Shown: piece by piece, positions 51,439 through 60,346 of the stretch | Position numbering within the stretch: the stretch's first letter is position 1 | Layout: each line of letters starts with the position of its first letter | DNA from: Bacillus sp. ISL-37 | GTDB lineage: Bacteria > Bacillota > Bacilli > Bacillales > Cytobacillaceae | NCBI RefSeq assembly: GCF_018613315.1 | Contig: NZ_JAGGQL010000029.1 | Location: 34,424 to 98,423, forward strand | Reading direction: 5' to 3' | Length of the DNA: 64,000 nucleotides | The notes under the pieces: model-generated | What the model was told of the DNA's origin: nothing | The model's input: the letters and a program-made list of their open reading frames with translations, nothing else | The model's database searches: none | Position numbers and translations under genes: made by a program

Positions 51439-52038
51439 ATGGATTTCACTTTTGTATGGCAAACGGCTTTTTTGATTTTATCAGGAATTCTATTATTGAG
51501 AATCGCGGGCAGGAAGTCTATTTCTCAAATGACTCTGGCGCAAACAGTAGTCATGATCTCACTTGGAACAATCATTGTTCAGCCAATTGTGCAAAAGAGC
51601 ATGTGGAAGGCGATTGCCGGGGCAGCTATTTTTGTCGCTGCAATTGTGATTCTGGAGTATCTACAGCTTAAATTTAACTTCTTTGAAAAGTTCATCACAG
51701 GGAAATCAAAAATCATCATCCAAAATGGGCAGCTTAATATCAAGAATTTGAAGAAGCTTAGGCTGACAGTTGACCAGCTGGAGATGAGACTGAGGAATAA
51801 AGGGATTACGAAACTGGAAGATGTTAAATTTGCAACAATTGAACCTAATGGCCAGATTGGATATGAGCTGGAGGATGACGCAAAACCGCTCACGGTCGGG
51901 GAGTTTAAAAAGATGTTAAATGATTATCTTCCGGCAATGGTCATGAAAATTGACGAGAAGCCGGAATCGGCAAAGCCTGACATTTTCGATGAACTCAATA
52001 AATCAAATGCGCAGCAAAATCCTAAATACCTCCAATAA
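51439..52038 (+). CDS. DUF421 family membrane protein (YetF-like)
   Basis: The 199-residue protein has three N-terminal membrane helices (residues 5-22, 33-52 and 57-78) with LLRIAGRKSISQMTLAQTVV, the DUF421 signature, and a soluble C-terminal YetF domain with SKIIIQNGQLNIKNLKKLRL and QLEMRLRNKGI. In spore formers, related proteins (SpoVA-linked YetF/YrbG types) act in germination or at the membrane, but the role here is unknown. The ATG follows AGGAGGCGCTT. Confidence 0.88.
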   Translation: MDFTFVWQTAFLILSGILLLRIAGRKSISQMTLAQTVVMISLGTIIVQPIVQKSMWKAIAGAAIFVAAIVILEYLQLKFNFFEKFITGKSKIIIQNGQLNIKNLKKLRLTVDQLEMRLRNKGITKLEDVKFATIEPNGQIGYELEDDAKPLTVGEFKKMLNDYLPAMVMKIDEKPESAKPDIFDELNKSNAQQNPKYLQ

Positions 52039-52101
52039 AACAAAATTTCCCTTTTATTTATACTGTGTGCTGTGCTATTATTTAGAGATGCGAAATACAC
52101 G

Positions 52102-52138
52102 AAAATCTTCTTCTGCAGAAGATTTTTTTCTTTTTTTA
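52102..52138 (+). terminator. terminator after the DUF421 gene
   Basis: AAATCTTCT and AGAAGATTT arms around TCTGC, then TTTTCTTTTTTT. It lies between the DUF421 gene and the next MFS gene. Confidence 0.85.
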
Positions 52139-52157
52139 GTAAAAGGGGAGATATACA

Positions 52158-53357
52158 TTGTCACTACCAAAAGAGCCATTATGGACCTCTTCGTTCATTA
52201 AATTGATGGTCGGGAATCTATTTATCTTTATGTCATTCCAGATGTTGATTCCTACATTGCCACCATATATAAAATCAATCGGTGCGAGCGGGACTGAAAT
52301 TGGTCTTGTTACCGCGCTATTCTCGATAGGGGCTGTTTTGAGCCGGCCGTTCATTGGATTTATGCTTGAATATAAAGCACGAAAACCGCTTGTCTTGATC
52401 GGTGCCCTGATGCTTCTATTGATTACATTCCTATATCCGCTGTCTCAGGTCGTTGTCATTTTCCTTGCATTTCGATTGTTGCATGGTCTTGCATGGGGCT
52501 GGTCTACAACAGTAAACGGAACGGCAGCAGTGGATGTTGTCCCTAACTCCCGGCTTGGGGAAGGAATGGGCTATTTTGGTCTTTCGATAACAATCGGGAT
52601 GATCATAGCACCGAGTCTGGGAATCTTTTTATACCAGGTTACTACCTTTGAAAACCTCATTTACATTTCGGGAGTACTTGGCGCCATTGCCTTGCTGTTG
52701 CTTGCATCGGTTCACTACCAAACTCCTGATCAGGTTTTAGAGACGAAGAAAGAAGACTTAAAGTTCACCTACCTGGGATCGCTTGTTGAGAAATCTGGCT
52801 GGTTCCCTGCGGTCTTGACGTTGTTGATCAGTCTGGGCTATGGAACGATTGTCACATTCATTGTCATTTTTGGCGAAGAACGCGGAATCGAGCAAATATT
52901 CTTGTTTTACCTGTGTAATGCGGTTTTTGCATCACTCTCACGTCCGGTTGCCGGAAAATGGTTTGATCAGAAAGGACCAATCGGTCTTGTCATTCTAACA
53001 ATCTCCATTACATTCGCAGGTATGTGGGTGCTGTCATTTGCTCATTCCAATATGATGATTGCTGTTGCTGGAGTACTATTCGGTATAGGATTCGGTTCAT
53101 TGATTCCAACTCTGCAATCATGGACATTATCGATTACACCGCCAAACCGACGTGGAGTCGCGAATGGAATGTTCTTCTCATCCATTGACCTGGGAATCGG
53201 TTTAAGCGGGTTGGTTTTCGGCGTCCTGGCCCAGTATATTGAACTGGGAACTTTGTTCCAGATATCCAGTGGATTTATCTTAATAGCATTAGTTCTGACC
53301 ATTTTAAAGGGGAGACGTACAAAAGCTATCCGTCAGCCGGAGGAAGCTGTTTCCTGA
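52158..53357 (+). CDS. MFS transporter
   Basis: The 399-residue, twelve-helix protein has LTVxxLP-like MLIPTLPPYIKSIGAS in helix 1, FRLLHGLAWGWSTTVNGTAA, NSRLGEGMGYFGLSITIGM and the second-half SRPVAGKWFDQKGP. The start is TTG at 52158, 5-6 nt after AAAGGGGAGATATAC. It resembles the MFS at 7605-8810 along the length, but no regulator is adjacent here. It is probably an exporter of small hydrophobic compounds; the substrate is unknown. Confidence 0.87.
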   Translation: MSLPKEPLWTSSFIKLMVGNLFIFMSFQMLIPTLPPYIKSIGASGTEIGLVTALFSIGAVLSRPFIGFMLEYKARKPLVLIGALMLLLITFLYPLSQVVVIFLAFRLLHGLAWGWSTTVNGTAAVDVVPNSRLGEGMGYFGLSITIGMIIAPSLGIFLYQVTTFENLIYISGVLGAIALLLLASVHYQTPDQVLETKKEDLKFTYLGSLVEKSGWFPAVLTLLISLGYGTIVTFIVIFGEERGIEQIFLFYLCNAVFASLSRPVAGKWFDQKGPIGLVILTISITFAGMWVLSFAHSNMMIAVAGVLFGIGFGSLIPTLQSWTLSITPPNRRGVANGMFFSSIDLGIGLSGLVFGVLAQYIELGTLFQISSGFILIALVLTILKGRRTKAIRQPEEAVS

Positions 53358-53359
53358 GA

Positions 53360-53389
53360 AGCCAGCCCTGTGTGAAGGGCTGGTTTTTT
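53360..53389 (+). terminator. terminator after the MFS gene
   Basis: CCAGCCCT (53362-53369) and AGGGCTGG (53376-53383), then TTTTTT. Confidence 0.92.
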
Positions 53390-53469
53390 CTATGGTTGCT
53401 AATAGACTCTGTTTTGATTTAAACTGATAAAGAAATTTAGACAGTACGGATTGGTAAGTGAGGACTTTT

Positions 53470-54228
53470 ATGGAGAATCAGGATCAAACATTTGAAGTGA
53501 TGCGTGCATGCATGCTAGCGGGGAAAATCATGCTTCAAAGCGGTGCTGAGACATATCGCGTTGAGGACACGATGTCGCGGATGGCTTCTGCGTTCGGCAT
53601 TGATAAGACGCACAGCTATGTGACCCCAACCGGCATTATTTTTTCAGTAGAAGGGGTTGGCCCCGAGAGAACGAAACTCGTACGGATTTCAGACCGGACA
53701 ACAGATTTGCGAAAAGTGGCGATGGTCAACAGCGTTTCGCGAAAAATCAGCAGCGGCGATGTCGATCTGGGGGAAGCCTGCAAGCTCCTGGAGGAGATTG
53801 AGGAAGCCAACCTGACCTACTCGTTTATGATTCAAATCCTTGCAGCAGCGATTGCGAGCGGCTGTTTTACAATAATGTTCCTGGGAAGCTGGCTCGACTT
53901 CCTGCCATCAATGGCAGCAGGAGGTATTGGTTTCTTCTTGGTCGTTTATTTTCACAGGATTGTACCGGTAAAATTCTTCGCCGAATTCCTGTCTTCTTTC
54001 TTTATTGGGATGGTAGCATTCTTTTTTGTGAAATTTGGCCTCGGGCAGGAACTTGATAAAATAATCATTGGGTCGGTGATGCCGCTTGTGCCGGGCTTGC
54101 TGATCACGAATGCGGTCAGGGATCTGATGGCCGGCCATTTAGTATCAGGGTTATCAAAAGGAGCAGAAGCACTGTTGACGGCGTTTGCGATTGGCTCAGG
54201 AATTGCGGCGATTTTATCTTTTTTATAG
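53470..54228 (+). CDS. threonine/serine exporter family protein, large subunit (ThrE/YjjP-like)
   Basis: The 252-residue protein has a soluble N-terminal ThrE domain (about 1-115) with LAGKIMLQSGAETYRVEDTM, SYVTPTGIIFSV and RISDRTTDLRKVAMVNSVSR, followed by five helices with MPLVPGLLITNAVRDLMAGH. Together with the next gene it corresponds to one ThrE split in two, like YjjP/YjjB in E. coli, which exports threonine, serine or succinate. ATG 53470 follows TGAGGACTTTT; a GTG at 53458 overlaps that site. Confidence 0.88.
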   Translation: MENQDQTFEVMRACMLAGKIMLQSGAETYRVEDTMSRMASAFGIDKTHSYVTPTGIIFSVEGVGPERTKLVRISDRTTDLRKVAMVNSVSRKISSGDVDLGEACKLLEEIEEANLTYSFMIQILAAAIASGCFTIMFLGSWLDFLPSMAAGGIGFFLVVYFHRIVPVKFFAEFLSSFFIGMVAFFFVKFGLGQELDKIIIGSVMPLVPGLLITNAVRDLMAGHLVSGLSKGAEALLTAFAIGSGIAAILSFL

Positions 54229-54243
54229 GCAGGAGAAATTGCG

Positions 54244-54687
54244 ATGATTTATGTTGAACAGCTAATAACGAGTTTTATTGCCTCCGCTGCGTTCGGTATT
54301 ATTTTCAACGCGCCGAGAGAATCATTGGTTAAATGCGGCATCTCCGGGATGGTAGGCTGGATGGTTTATTTTGCGCTAGATACTAATGGTTTCGGGACGA
54401 TTTTTGCCACATTAATGGCTTCATTTTTAATCGCGGTTGTCAGCCAGGTATTCGCGAAGGCTTACCGGACGCCGATCATTATTTTTAGTGTAGCGGGAAT
54501 TATCCCGCTGGTGCCAGGCGGTCTTGCCTACGATGCAATGAGGAACTTCGTGGAAAATGATTATAGTGTAGCCCTTTCTTTGGCAGCAAAAGCCTCCATG
54601 ATCTCGGGTGCAATAGCTGTTGGACTGGTTTTTTCTGAAGTAATTAACCAGGTAATCAGAAGGTCAAGCCTTGGTCCTGTAAAATAG
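54244..54687 (+). CDS. threonine/serine exporter family protein, small subunit (YjjB-like)
   Basis: The 147-residue all-helical membrane protein has SAAFGIIFNAPRESLVKCGI, YRTPIIIFSVAGIIPLVPGG and LAYDAMRNFVENDY, the ThrE_2 signature. It lies 15 nt after its partner with AGGAGAAATTGCG as ribosome binding site. The duplicated PLVPG motif in both subunits suggests pseudo-symmetric halves of one exporter. Substrate not known. Confidence 0.88.
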   Translation: MIYVEQLITSFIASAAFGIIFNAPRESLVKCGISGMVGWMVYFALDTNGFGTIFATLMASFLIAVVSQVFAKAYRTPIIIFSVAGIIPLVPGGLAYDAMRNFVENDYSVALSLAAKASMISGAIAVGLVFSEVINQVIRRSSLGPVK

Positions 54688-54692
54688 GGAAC

Positions 54693-54724
54693 ATGACTCA
54701 TATGAAAATGTGAGTCATTTTTTT
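54693..54724 (+). terminator. terminator of the ThrE-type pair
   Basis: ATGACTCA and TGAGTCAT arms, then TTTTTTT. Confidence 0.9.
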
Positions 54725-54835
54725 ATGGAGAAAAAAGAGTACACTCAGGGGGCATCCAAAATTCACCCTCGTTAAAAGGGATTTTCATGACCATGTAGAA
54801 TAACTTTTAATATACTTTTTAAAAGGGGAAAAGAC

Positions 54836-55471
54836 ATGGAAATTCTATTGATCAGGCATGGTGAGTCGGAAGGGGATATCCTCCAGGTGCATGAAGGCCG
54901 GGCGGATTTGCTGCTGACGGACCATGGCCGCAGGCAGGCAAAGGAAATGGCGAAAGTGGTAAAAGAGAAATACATGCCAGAGGTCATCTGGGCAAGCACC
55001 CTGAAACGCGCACGAGAAACGGCAGAAATTCTTAGTCAAGAAACGGGAATCCCCGTCATCGAAGAGGATAGTTTGAGAGAGTTTAATAATGGGGTTTTGG
55101 CCGGGCTGCCATATGCGGAAGCCAAATTGCGCTATCCAGAGCCAGAGGGAGGCAGGAAACCTCATGAGCGCGTTGAGGAGGGTGAATCGGAACTTGAATT
55201 CCGCTTCCGGGCCCAAACAATATTTTCAAAGATCCTTGCCGAAAGCACTGGGCGGAAAAGAATCGCGATTGTCTCACACGGCAGGATGATCTCCAACCTG
55301 CTGAGGGCGTTTTTGAATCTGCCAGTTTTATCGGATACTTATTTTCCTACAGGAGATACCGGAATCCATTTGCTCAAACTTAATGGCAGCCAGAAGGTCG
55401 TGATGTTCATGAATGACTGCGGTCATCTTGAAAAAGTAGATTCAGAGCAATCTGTTGTACCGATTTCCTAG
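54836..55471 (+). CDS. histidine phosphatase family protein
   Basis: The 211-residue protein has the phospho-His motif LLIRHGESEGDI at the N-terminus, DLLLTDHGRRQAKEMA, WASTLKRARETAEILS and IVSHGRMISNLLRAFL with the second catalytic His. It belongs to the phosphoglycerate-mutase-like branch, but the substrate may be any phosphate ester. The ATG follows AAAAGGGGAAAAGAC. It is transcribed alone and converges on the acuI-like gene. Confidence 0.9.
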   Translation: MEILLIRHGESEGDILQVHEGRADLLLTDHGRRQAKEMAKVVKEKYMPEVIWASTLKRARETAEILSQETGIPVIEEDSLREFNNGVLAGLPYAEAKLRYPEPEGGRKPHERVEEGESELEFRFRAQTIFSKILAESTGRKRIAIVSHGRMISNLLRAFLNLPVLSDTYFPTGDTGIHLLKLNGSQKVVMFMNDCGHLEKVDSEQSVVPIS

Positions 55472-55485
55472 ATTTATTTTTCATT

Positions 55486-55528
55486 AAACAGCCCGGATCC
55501 TAAGTGAGGATCCGGGCTGTTTGTTTTT
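55486..55528. terminator. bidirectional terminator
   Basis: AAACAGCCCGGATCCT pairs perfectly with AGGATCCGGGCTGTTT, with T on both sides. Shared by the phosphatase gene and the convergent reductase gene. Confidence 0.93.
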
Positions 55529-56516
55529 ACATCTTCACGATGGTCCTGCCCCGGTTCTCGCCTTTTAGAATACTGGAGAGTGTACCAGGCAACTCGTCTA
55601 ATGTTATTTCATTTTGGATGGTTTCCAGTAATCCATCTGGCTTCAAATCAGATGCCATCCGCTGCCAGAGCAGCTTTCTTGTTTCCATCGGGCAATATAC
55701 GGAATCGATGCCAAGAAGGTTGATGCCTCTGAGAATGAATGGGAAGACAGTCGCAGGGACGTCTGTTCCGCCGGTCAGGCCGCTGACGGCAACGGAACCG
55801 TTATACTCAAGCTTGCTTAGAATCGCTGTTAACGTCTTGCCGCCAACCGGATCAACGGCTGCCGCCCAAACTTGCTTATCCAGGGGTTTTATTTTCTCAC
55901 CGACTAGCTCTTCGCGGCTGATGATCTCGGCTGCACCAATTTCCTGAAGAAAGTTATGTTCCGATTCTTTCCCAGTGCTGGCAACGACGTGATACCCTCT
56001 TTTCGCCAGCATCGCCACAGCGACGCTGCCAACTCCTCCGGTTGCTCCCGTAACGAGAACTTTCCCCTTCTCTGGAGTAAGTCCATTCTCTTCTAATCGG
56101 TGCACGGACAATGCTGCGGTGAACCCGGCTGTTCCGTAAACCATGGCTTCCCTTAAATTCAACCCTTTAGGCAAAGGCACGATCCATTTTGCTGGAATAC
56201 GCGCAAATTCACTGAACCCTCCGTAGTGGGAAACCCCTATTTCATAACTGGTGGCGATGACTTCATCACCTTCCTTGAAACGATTGTCTTCTGAACTGAC
56301 AACCGTACCTGCAAGGTCGATTCCAGGGACGAAGGGATAGGATCTGACAATCTTGCCATTCGGGATGCTCGCAAGCCCGTCTTTAAAGTTGACGCTTGAG
56401 TAGGCAACCTTGATCATCACATCACCCGCAGGCAAATCATCCAACCCAATCGTTTTTACTTCTGCTGAAAAATCATGATCGGTCTTGTTCACCATAAAAG
56501 CTTTGAAATTGTCCAT
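55527..56516 (-). CDS. zinc-independent MDR oxidoreductase, AcuI/YhfP-like (acryloyl-CoA reductase family)
   Basis: The 329-residue protein is a medium-chain reductase without the catalytic zinc Cys. It has YSSVNFKDGLAS, VPGIDLAGTVVSS, the NADPH motif VLVTGATGGVGSVAVAML and VDPVGGKTL. This pattern matches YhdH/AcuI and B. subtilis YhfP, which reduce acryloyl-CoA or quinone-like substrates. It is monocistronic. The ATG is preceded by GGGGGAGTT. The true substrate is not known. Confidence 0.87.
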   Translation of the reverse strand: MDNFKAFMVNKTDHDFSAEVKTIGLDDLPAGDVMIKVAYSSVNFKDGLASIPNGKIVRSYPFVPGIDLAGTVVSSEDNRFKEGDEVIATSYEIGVSHYGGFSEFARIPAKWIVPLPKGLNLREAMVYGTAGFTAALSVHRLEENGLTPEKGKVLVTGATGGVGSVAVAMLAKRGYHVVASTGKESEHNFLQEIGAAEIISREELVGEKIKPLDKQVWAAAVDPVGGKTLTAILSKLEYNGSVAVSGLTGGTDVPATVFPFILRGINLLGIDSVYCPMETRKLLWQRMASDLKPDGLLETIQNEITLDELPGTLSSILKGENRGRTIVKM

Positions 56517-56849
56517 AACTCCCCCAACCTTTCTAGCTTGATAGTTTCAGTATAGGGCATAAGCATGCCGGACTTCTAATAACTCAACTTATTGAGGGCA
56601 AACCATTTTAACAACTACTAAAGAGATTGGGTATGACTTTTGTTGCTGGCAAAATAGAGGTCGGATATCAACTGCGATGCAATAATTCGCAGTGCAATGA
56701 GACATCAATAGGGATAATGTGCGGATAAACCAAGGTGTCCATCAATTATCGTCACATGAAGGCTACCAAGTGTCCATAAACGAGAAAGAGTCTGCTAGTT
56801 TGTTAAGTCCATCACGAATTTATTACGATTTTGTGTCCACTTAATCTGG

Positions 56850-56865
56850 TGTGACGGACTTCACA
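56850..56865 (+). promoter_or_regulatory. Fnr/Crp-type binding palindrome
   Basis: TGTGA-CGGACT-TCACA is a perfect match to the Fnr box form TGTGA-N6-TCACA. Its centre lies about 41-42 bp upstream of a start predicted from TAAGAT at 56887-56892, the usual class II activation position. It is about 190 bp upstream of the redox operon. The rest of the 536-bp gap (56517-57052) holds scattered TGTCCAT words and no ORF I can support. Confidence 0.55.
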
Positions 56866-57052
56866 TATCTTTTAATCTGCCTCCCTTAAGATTTAGATAA
56901 GTAAGATACACAGTGATGATTAGGGCTTCTAAACATTATTAAACCAATTTTTCACTATTCACAAAGTGTTTACAATTTAACCCTATTTAGACTGTTTTTC
57001 CATGATAAGATGAATTTTGAAATCGGGAACGATTTACAGGGAGGTAGCAAAG

Positions 57053-58222
57053 TTGTACAAATTCGAGAAATCTTTTTACTCCAAAACAAGCATGTATTCC
57101 TTTGTCGTAGTAATGATCTTGTTTTTCTCAATGTGGTATTCAACATCGAAGTTTGTCCATATTGATATGGCGCTTCTGGGATATGCAATCTCATCAACAG
57201 TCTTTGCGATTGGCCTGACAATCAGGATGAGCTTCTGGATGTGGCGCAAAGCCACTAACAGGGTGGCAAAGCGGAGTGTTGATAACCTTTTTAATAAAGA
57301 AAGATTGAAAAGAAATTCAAAAGCGTTAGTTAAAACCTTAATCGATAATATCATTTTGCAAAAATTCATTTTCCAGCGCGGGATCTACCGCGGCATTCAG
57401 CACTTCATGATTTCTTGGGGCTGCATCATTTCATTCGCTATCACCTTCGGGCTTACCTTCGGTTGGATGCGTTTTGATCTGATTGACCCGGAAACATACC
57501 AGATCATCGTGTTCGATATGCCGACCATCACGATGGCGGCTCACGGACTGTTCGCTGAAATCGTCTATAACGGTTTGAATATCGGGGCGATCATGGTGTT
57601 GATCGGCGCGGGGATGGCTCTCTACCGACGCATCACTGATTATGATGTAAAAGTAACCCAGCGATTCGAGTTCGATATTTTACCATTGATTATTCTATTG
57701 GCAGTAACAGTTACAGGCTTGATCCTGACAATTCAGTACACATTCCTTGATGGATGGATGCACCATTATATGTCGCTCATCCACCAGGTTACAGTCATCA
57801 TCATGCTGATGTACTTCCCATTCGGAAAGCTGTTCCACGTGCCAATCAGGCCGCTGGCTACAGCTGTTCCAATGAGTTATCAAGAGGTGGTCAAAGTGGA
57901 TACGAAATCATGTAAAAGCTGCGGACAGCCATACAGCAATGATGATCAGATTGCGGATGTCCAGGCAATTTTAAAAAGCCAGAACTTCGACCTTCAGCTT
58001 GCAGATGGCACTTACCTGTCAGACTACTGCACGGGCTGCCGCCGCAGGATGAGAGCATTGAAACAAATGAATCTTGAAGCACCGCAAGGCAATCCATACG
58101 GACCAGTTAATACAAATAACGGTATTCACATATCAGGCTTTAGCAAAAAGCGTTCGGAAGAGTTTTACGGACTTGACCAGGATTTAAAGGAGGAAAAAGT
58201 AGATGAGCCAGTTTCTCGTTAA
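57053..58222 (+). CDS. NarI/DsrM-like b-type cytochrome membrane protein with a four-Cys C-terminal domain
   Basis: The 389-residue protein has about six membrane helices (residues 12-30, 36-62, 110-133, 155-180, 198-222 and 230-255). Membrane-located His residues lie in GIQHFMISWGC, AAHGLFAEIVYN, WMHHYMSLIHQV and KLFHVPIRP, as expected for haem b ligands in the NarI/DsrM/HdrE group that takes electrons from quinol. A soluble tail follows, with CKSCGQPYS and YCTGCRRRMRA, a CxxC...CxxC site for iron-sulfur or zinc. The start is TTG 57053 after AGGGAGGTAGCAAAG. It overlaps the molybdenum enzyme gene by 20 nt. Automated pipelines may call it an MFS protein; the His pattern argues against that. 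Confidence 0.75.
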   Translation: MYKFEKSFYSKTSMYSFVVVMILFFSMWYSTSKFVHIDMALLGYAISSTVFAIGLTIRMSFWMWRKATNRVAKRSVDNLFNKERLKRNSKALVKTLIDNIILQKFIFQRGIYRGIQHFMISWGCIISFAITFGLTFGWMRFDLIDPETYQIIVFDMPTITMAAHGLFAEIVYNGLNIGAIMVLIGAGMALYRRITDYDVKVTQRFEFDILPLIILLAVTVTGLILTIQYTFLDGWMHHYMSLIHQVTVIIMLMYFPFGKLFHVPIRPLATAVPMSYQEVVKVDTKSCKSCGQPYSNDDQIADVQAILKSQNFDLQLADGTYLSDYCTGCRRRMRALKQMNLEAPQGNPYGPVNTNNGIHISGFSKKRSEEFYGLDQDLKEEKVDEPVSR

Positions 58223-60332
58223 AGAAGGCGTAAAAAACCAGATCCGCAAAGGTGAAAAGCTAGTCACAACCCACTGCTGCTACTGCGGGATGCAGTGCGG
58301 CATGCACATCCGAGTTGACGAAAAGAATAACAAGGTTGTCGGTGTAGAACCGCGTTATGACTGGGTTTTAACAAAAGGGAAGATGTGTCCTAAAGGGGTC
58401 ACTGCTTACCAGACGATCGATCACCCAGACCGAATCAAAACTCCTCTGATCAAAAAGAACGGCAAGTTCGTAGAAGCAACGTGGGACGAAGCACTGGATT
58501 TGATCGAGAGCAAATATAAAGGTATCCAGGAAAACTACGGAAAAGATGCGGTCGGCGTTTACGGCGGCGTGTCGATGACAAATGAGAAGTGCTACCTTGT
58601 TGGTAAGTACGCCCGTGTCGGCCTTGGCACTCGTTACATTGACTATAACGGCCGTTACTGCATGAGCTCTGCTGCCGGCGGTTTCAACAAAACACTCGGC
58701 ATGGACCGTGGCTCTACGCTTCCTTGGACTGAGCTTGAACACACTGATACTTTCTTCATGGCAGGTTCCAACACAGCGGAATGCCATCCGACAAGCATCC
58801 AGTGGTTCTGGAAGGCGAAGGACAAAGGCGCGAAGCTGATCGTAGCAGATCCGCGTGAAACTGCAACAGCACGAGTTGCTGACGTCCACCTTGACCTGCT
58901 TCCAGGGACTGACTCAGCTTTGGCGAACGGAATCATGCACCTCCTAATCAAGCATGATTATGTGGACAATGAATATGTCCAGGAACGCTGCAACAATTTT
59001 GAAGAATTAAAAGAAATGACGGCGAAATTCACGCCAGAATATACATCAAAGCTTACAGGTGTCGCAGCTGAGAAAATCATCAAGGCAGCGCACATTTTCG
59101 GTAAATCACCACGCTCAGTCGTCATGTTCGCACGCGGTGCGGAACAACAGACTTCAGGCGTTGATAATGTAAGTCTTTATACATCAATGGCATTGTTAAG
59201 AGGCCAAATCGGCAAATTCGCATCAGGCGTTGCCACTTTTACAGGACAGGGCAACGGCCAGGGCGGACGTGAACACGGACAGAAAGCAGACGCGCTTCCT
59301 GGATATCGTAAAATCGCAAACCCTAAAGATGTTGAGCATGTCGCTGGAGTTTGGGGCATCAAGCCAGAAGAAATGCCGAAGGAAGGCGTTTCCGCATATG
59401 AAATGTTCCACCTGATGCAGAACAAGACAATCCGCGCATTGCATGTCATCTGCTCGAATCCGGTGGTTTCATCACCAAATATCAACTACGTCCAGGATTC
59501 ACTAGAGAAGCTTGACTTCCTTGTCGTAAACGACTTCTTCATGTCAGAAACAGCTGAGCTTGCAGATGTAGTTCTTCCAGCAACGACTTGGGCGGAAGAC
59601 GAAGGAACGACTACAAACATCGAAGGCCGTGTCATCCGTATCCGTAAAGTGGTTGATCCAATTGGAGAATCGAAGCCGGACTGGGAAATCATGAGCATGA
59701 TCGCTGAACGTCTTGGTAAAGGAAAGTACTTCGATTACAACGAACCAAGAGAGATTTTTGACGAGCTTCGCCACGCTTCAAAAGGCGGTAAGGCTGATTA
59801 CTACGGTGTAACTTACGAAAAAATTGATGAGCAGGACGGCGTTTTCTGGCCAGCACCAGCAGAAGATCACAAAGGAACTCCATCAGTATTCCAGGAGCGT
59901 TTTGCTACGGAAGATGGTAAAGCGAATCTTGCAGTCTGCGATTTCAGAGGACCTTCAGAGGTTCAATCAAACGAGTATCCTTTATGGCTGACTACAGGCC
60001 GCGTGGTCTTCCATTACTTATCAGGTAACCAGACACGACGTGTTGACTTCTTAATGGAGCAATGCCCTGAGCCATTCGTTGAAATGCACCCAGAACTGGC
60101 AAGCAAGTACCAGATTGAAAACGGTGAAAGAGTGAAGCTTTCGACACCACGTGGCGAGATGATCACACCGGTTAAAATAACAAAAGCAATCCGCAAAGAC
60201 ACAATGTTCGTCCCTTACCACTGGGGCAAAAAGCTGGCAGTCAACCAATTGACCAGCCCGGCACTGGATCCATTCTCAAGGATGCCTGAATTTAAAGTCT
60301 GTGCTGTAAAACTCGAAAAGCTGACTAAATAG
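58203..60332 (+). CDS. NasC-like molybdopterin oxidoreductase, catalytic subunit
   Basis: The 709-residue protein has an N-terminal [4Fe-4S] site (Cys25, 28, 32 and 62: THCCYCGMQCGM and GKMCPKG), the Mo-bis-PGD domains and the Mo ligand Cys153 in YIDYNGRYCMSSAAGG. It also has ADPRETATARVADVHLDL, GQGNGQGGREHGQKADALPG and PLWLTTGRVVFHYLSG. Length and motifs follow B. subtilis NasC (assimilatory nitrate reductase) closely rather than formate dehydrogenase, which has RVCH/Sec. There is no Tat signal, so it is cytosolic. The ATG follows AAAGGAGGAAAAAGTAG. It is grouped with a cytochrome b and a ferredoxin, not with NasB/NasDE, so it may be quinol-linked. Substrate unproven. Confidence 0.85.
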   Translation: MSQFLVKEGVKNQIRKGEKLVTTHCCYCGMQCGMHIRVDEKNNKVVGVEPRYDWVLTKGKMCPKGVTAYQTIDHPDRIKTPLIKKNGKFVEATWDEALDLIESKYKGIQENYGKDAVGVYGGVSMTNEKCYLVGKYARVGLGTRYIDYNGRYCMSSAAGGFNKTLGMDRGSTLPWTELEHTDTFFMAGSNTAECHPTSIQWFWKAKDKGAKLIVADPRETATARVADVHLDLLPGTDSALANGIMHLLIKHDYVDNEYVQERCNNFEELKEMTAKFTPEYTSKLTGVAAEKIIKAAHIFGKSPRSVVMFARGAEQQTSGVDNVSLYTSMALLRGQIGKFASGVATFTGQGNGQGGREHGQKADALPGYRKIANPKDVEHVAGVWGIKPEEMPKEGVSAYEMFHLMQNKTIRALHVICSNPVVSSPNINYVQDSLEKLDFLVVNDFFMSETAELADVVLPATTWAEDEGTTTNIEGRVIRIRKVVDPIGESKPDWEIMSMIAERLGKGKYFDYNEPREIFDELRHASKGGKADYYGVTYEKIDEQDGVFWPAPAEDHKGTPSVFQERFATEDGKANLAVCDFRGPSEVQSNEYPLWLTTGRVVFHYLSGNQTRRVDFLMEQCPEPFVEMHPELASKYQIENGERVKLSTPRGEMITPVKITKAIRKDTMFVPYHWGKKLAVNQLTSPALDPFSRMPEFKVCAVKLEKLTK

Positions 60333-60346
60333 GAGGAACGGCTATT

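Noticed and set aside
57053..58222. MFS transporter identity for the first gene of the redox operon
   Set aside because: It has about six helices with paired membrane His residues and a CxxC tail, no MFS loop motif, and sits with a molybdenum enzyme and a ferredoxin.
58203..60332. Formate dehydrogenase identity for the molybdenum enzyme
   Set aside because: The Mo-ligand region is NGRYCMSSAAGG, as in NasC/NapA-like enzymes; formate dehydrogenases have a RVCH or RV-Sec-H motif there. Overall segment order also follows NasC.
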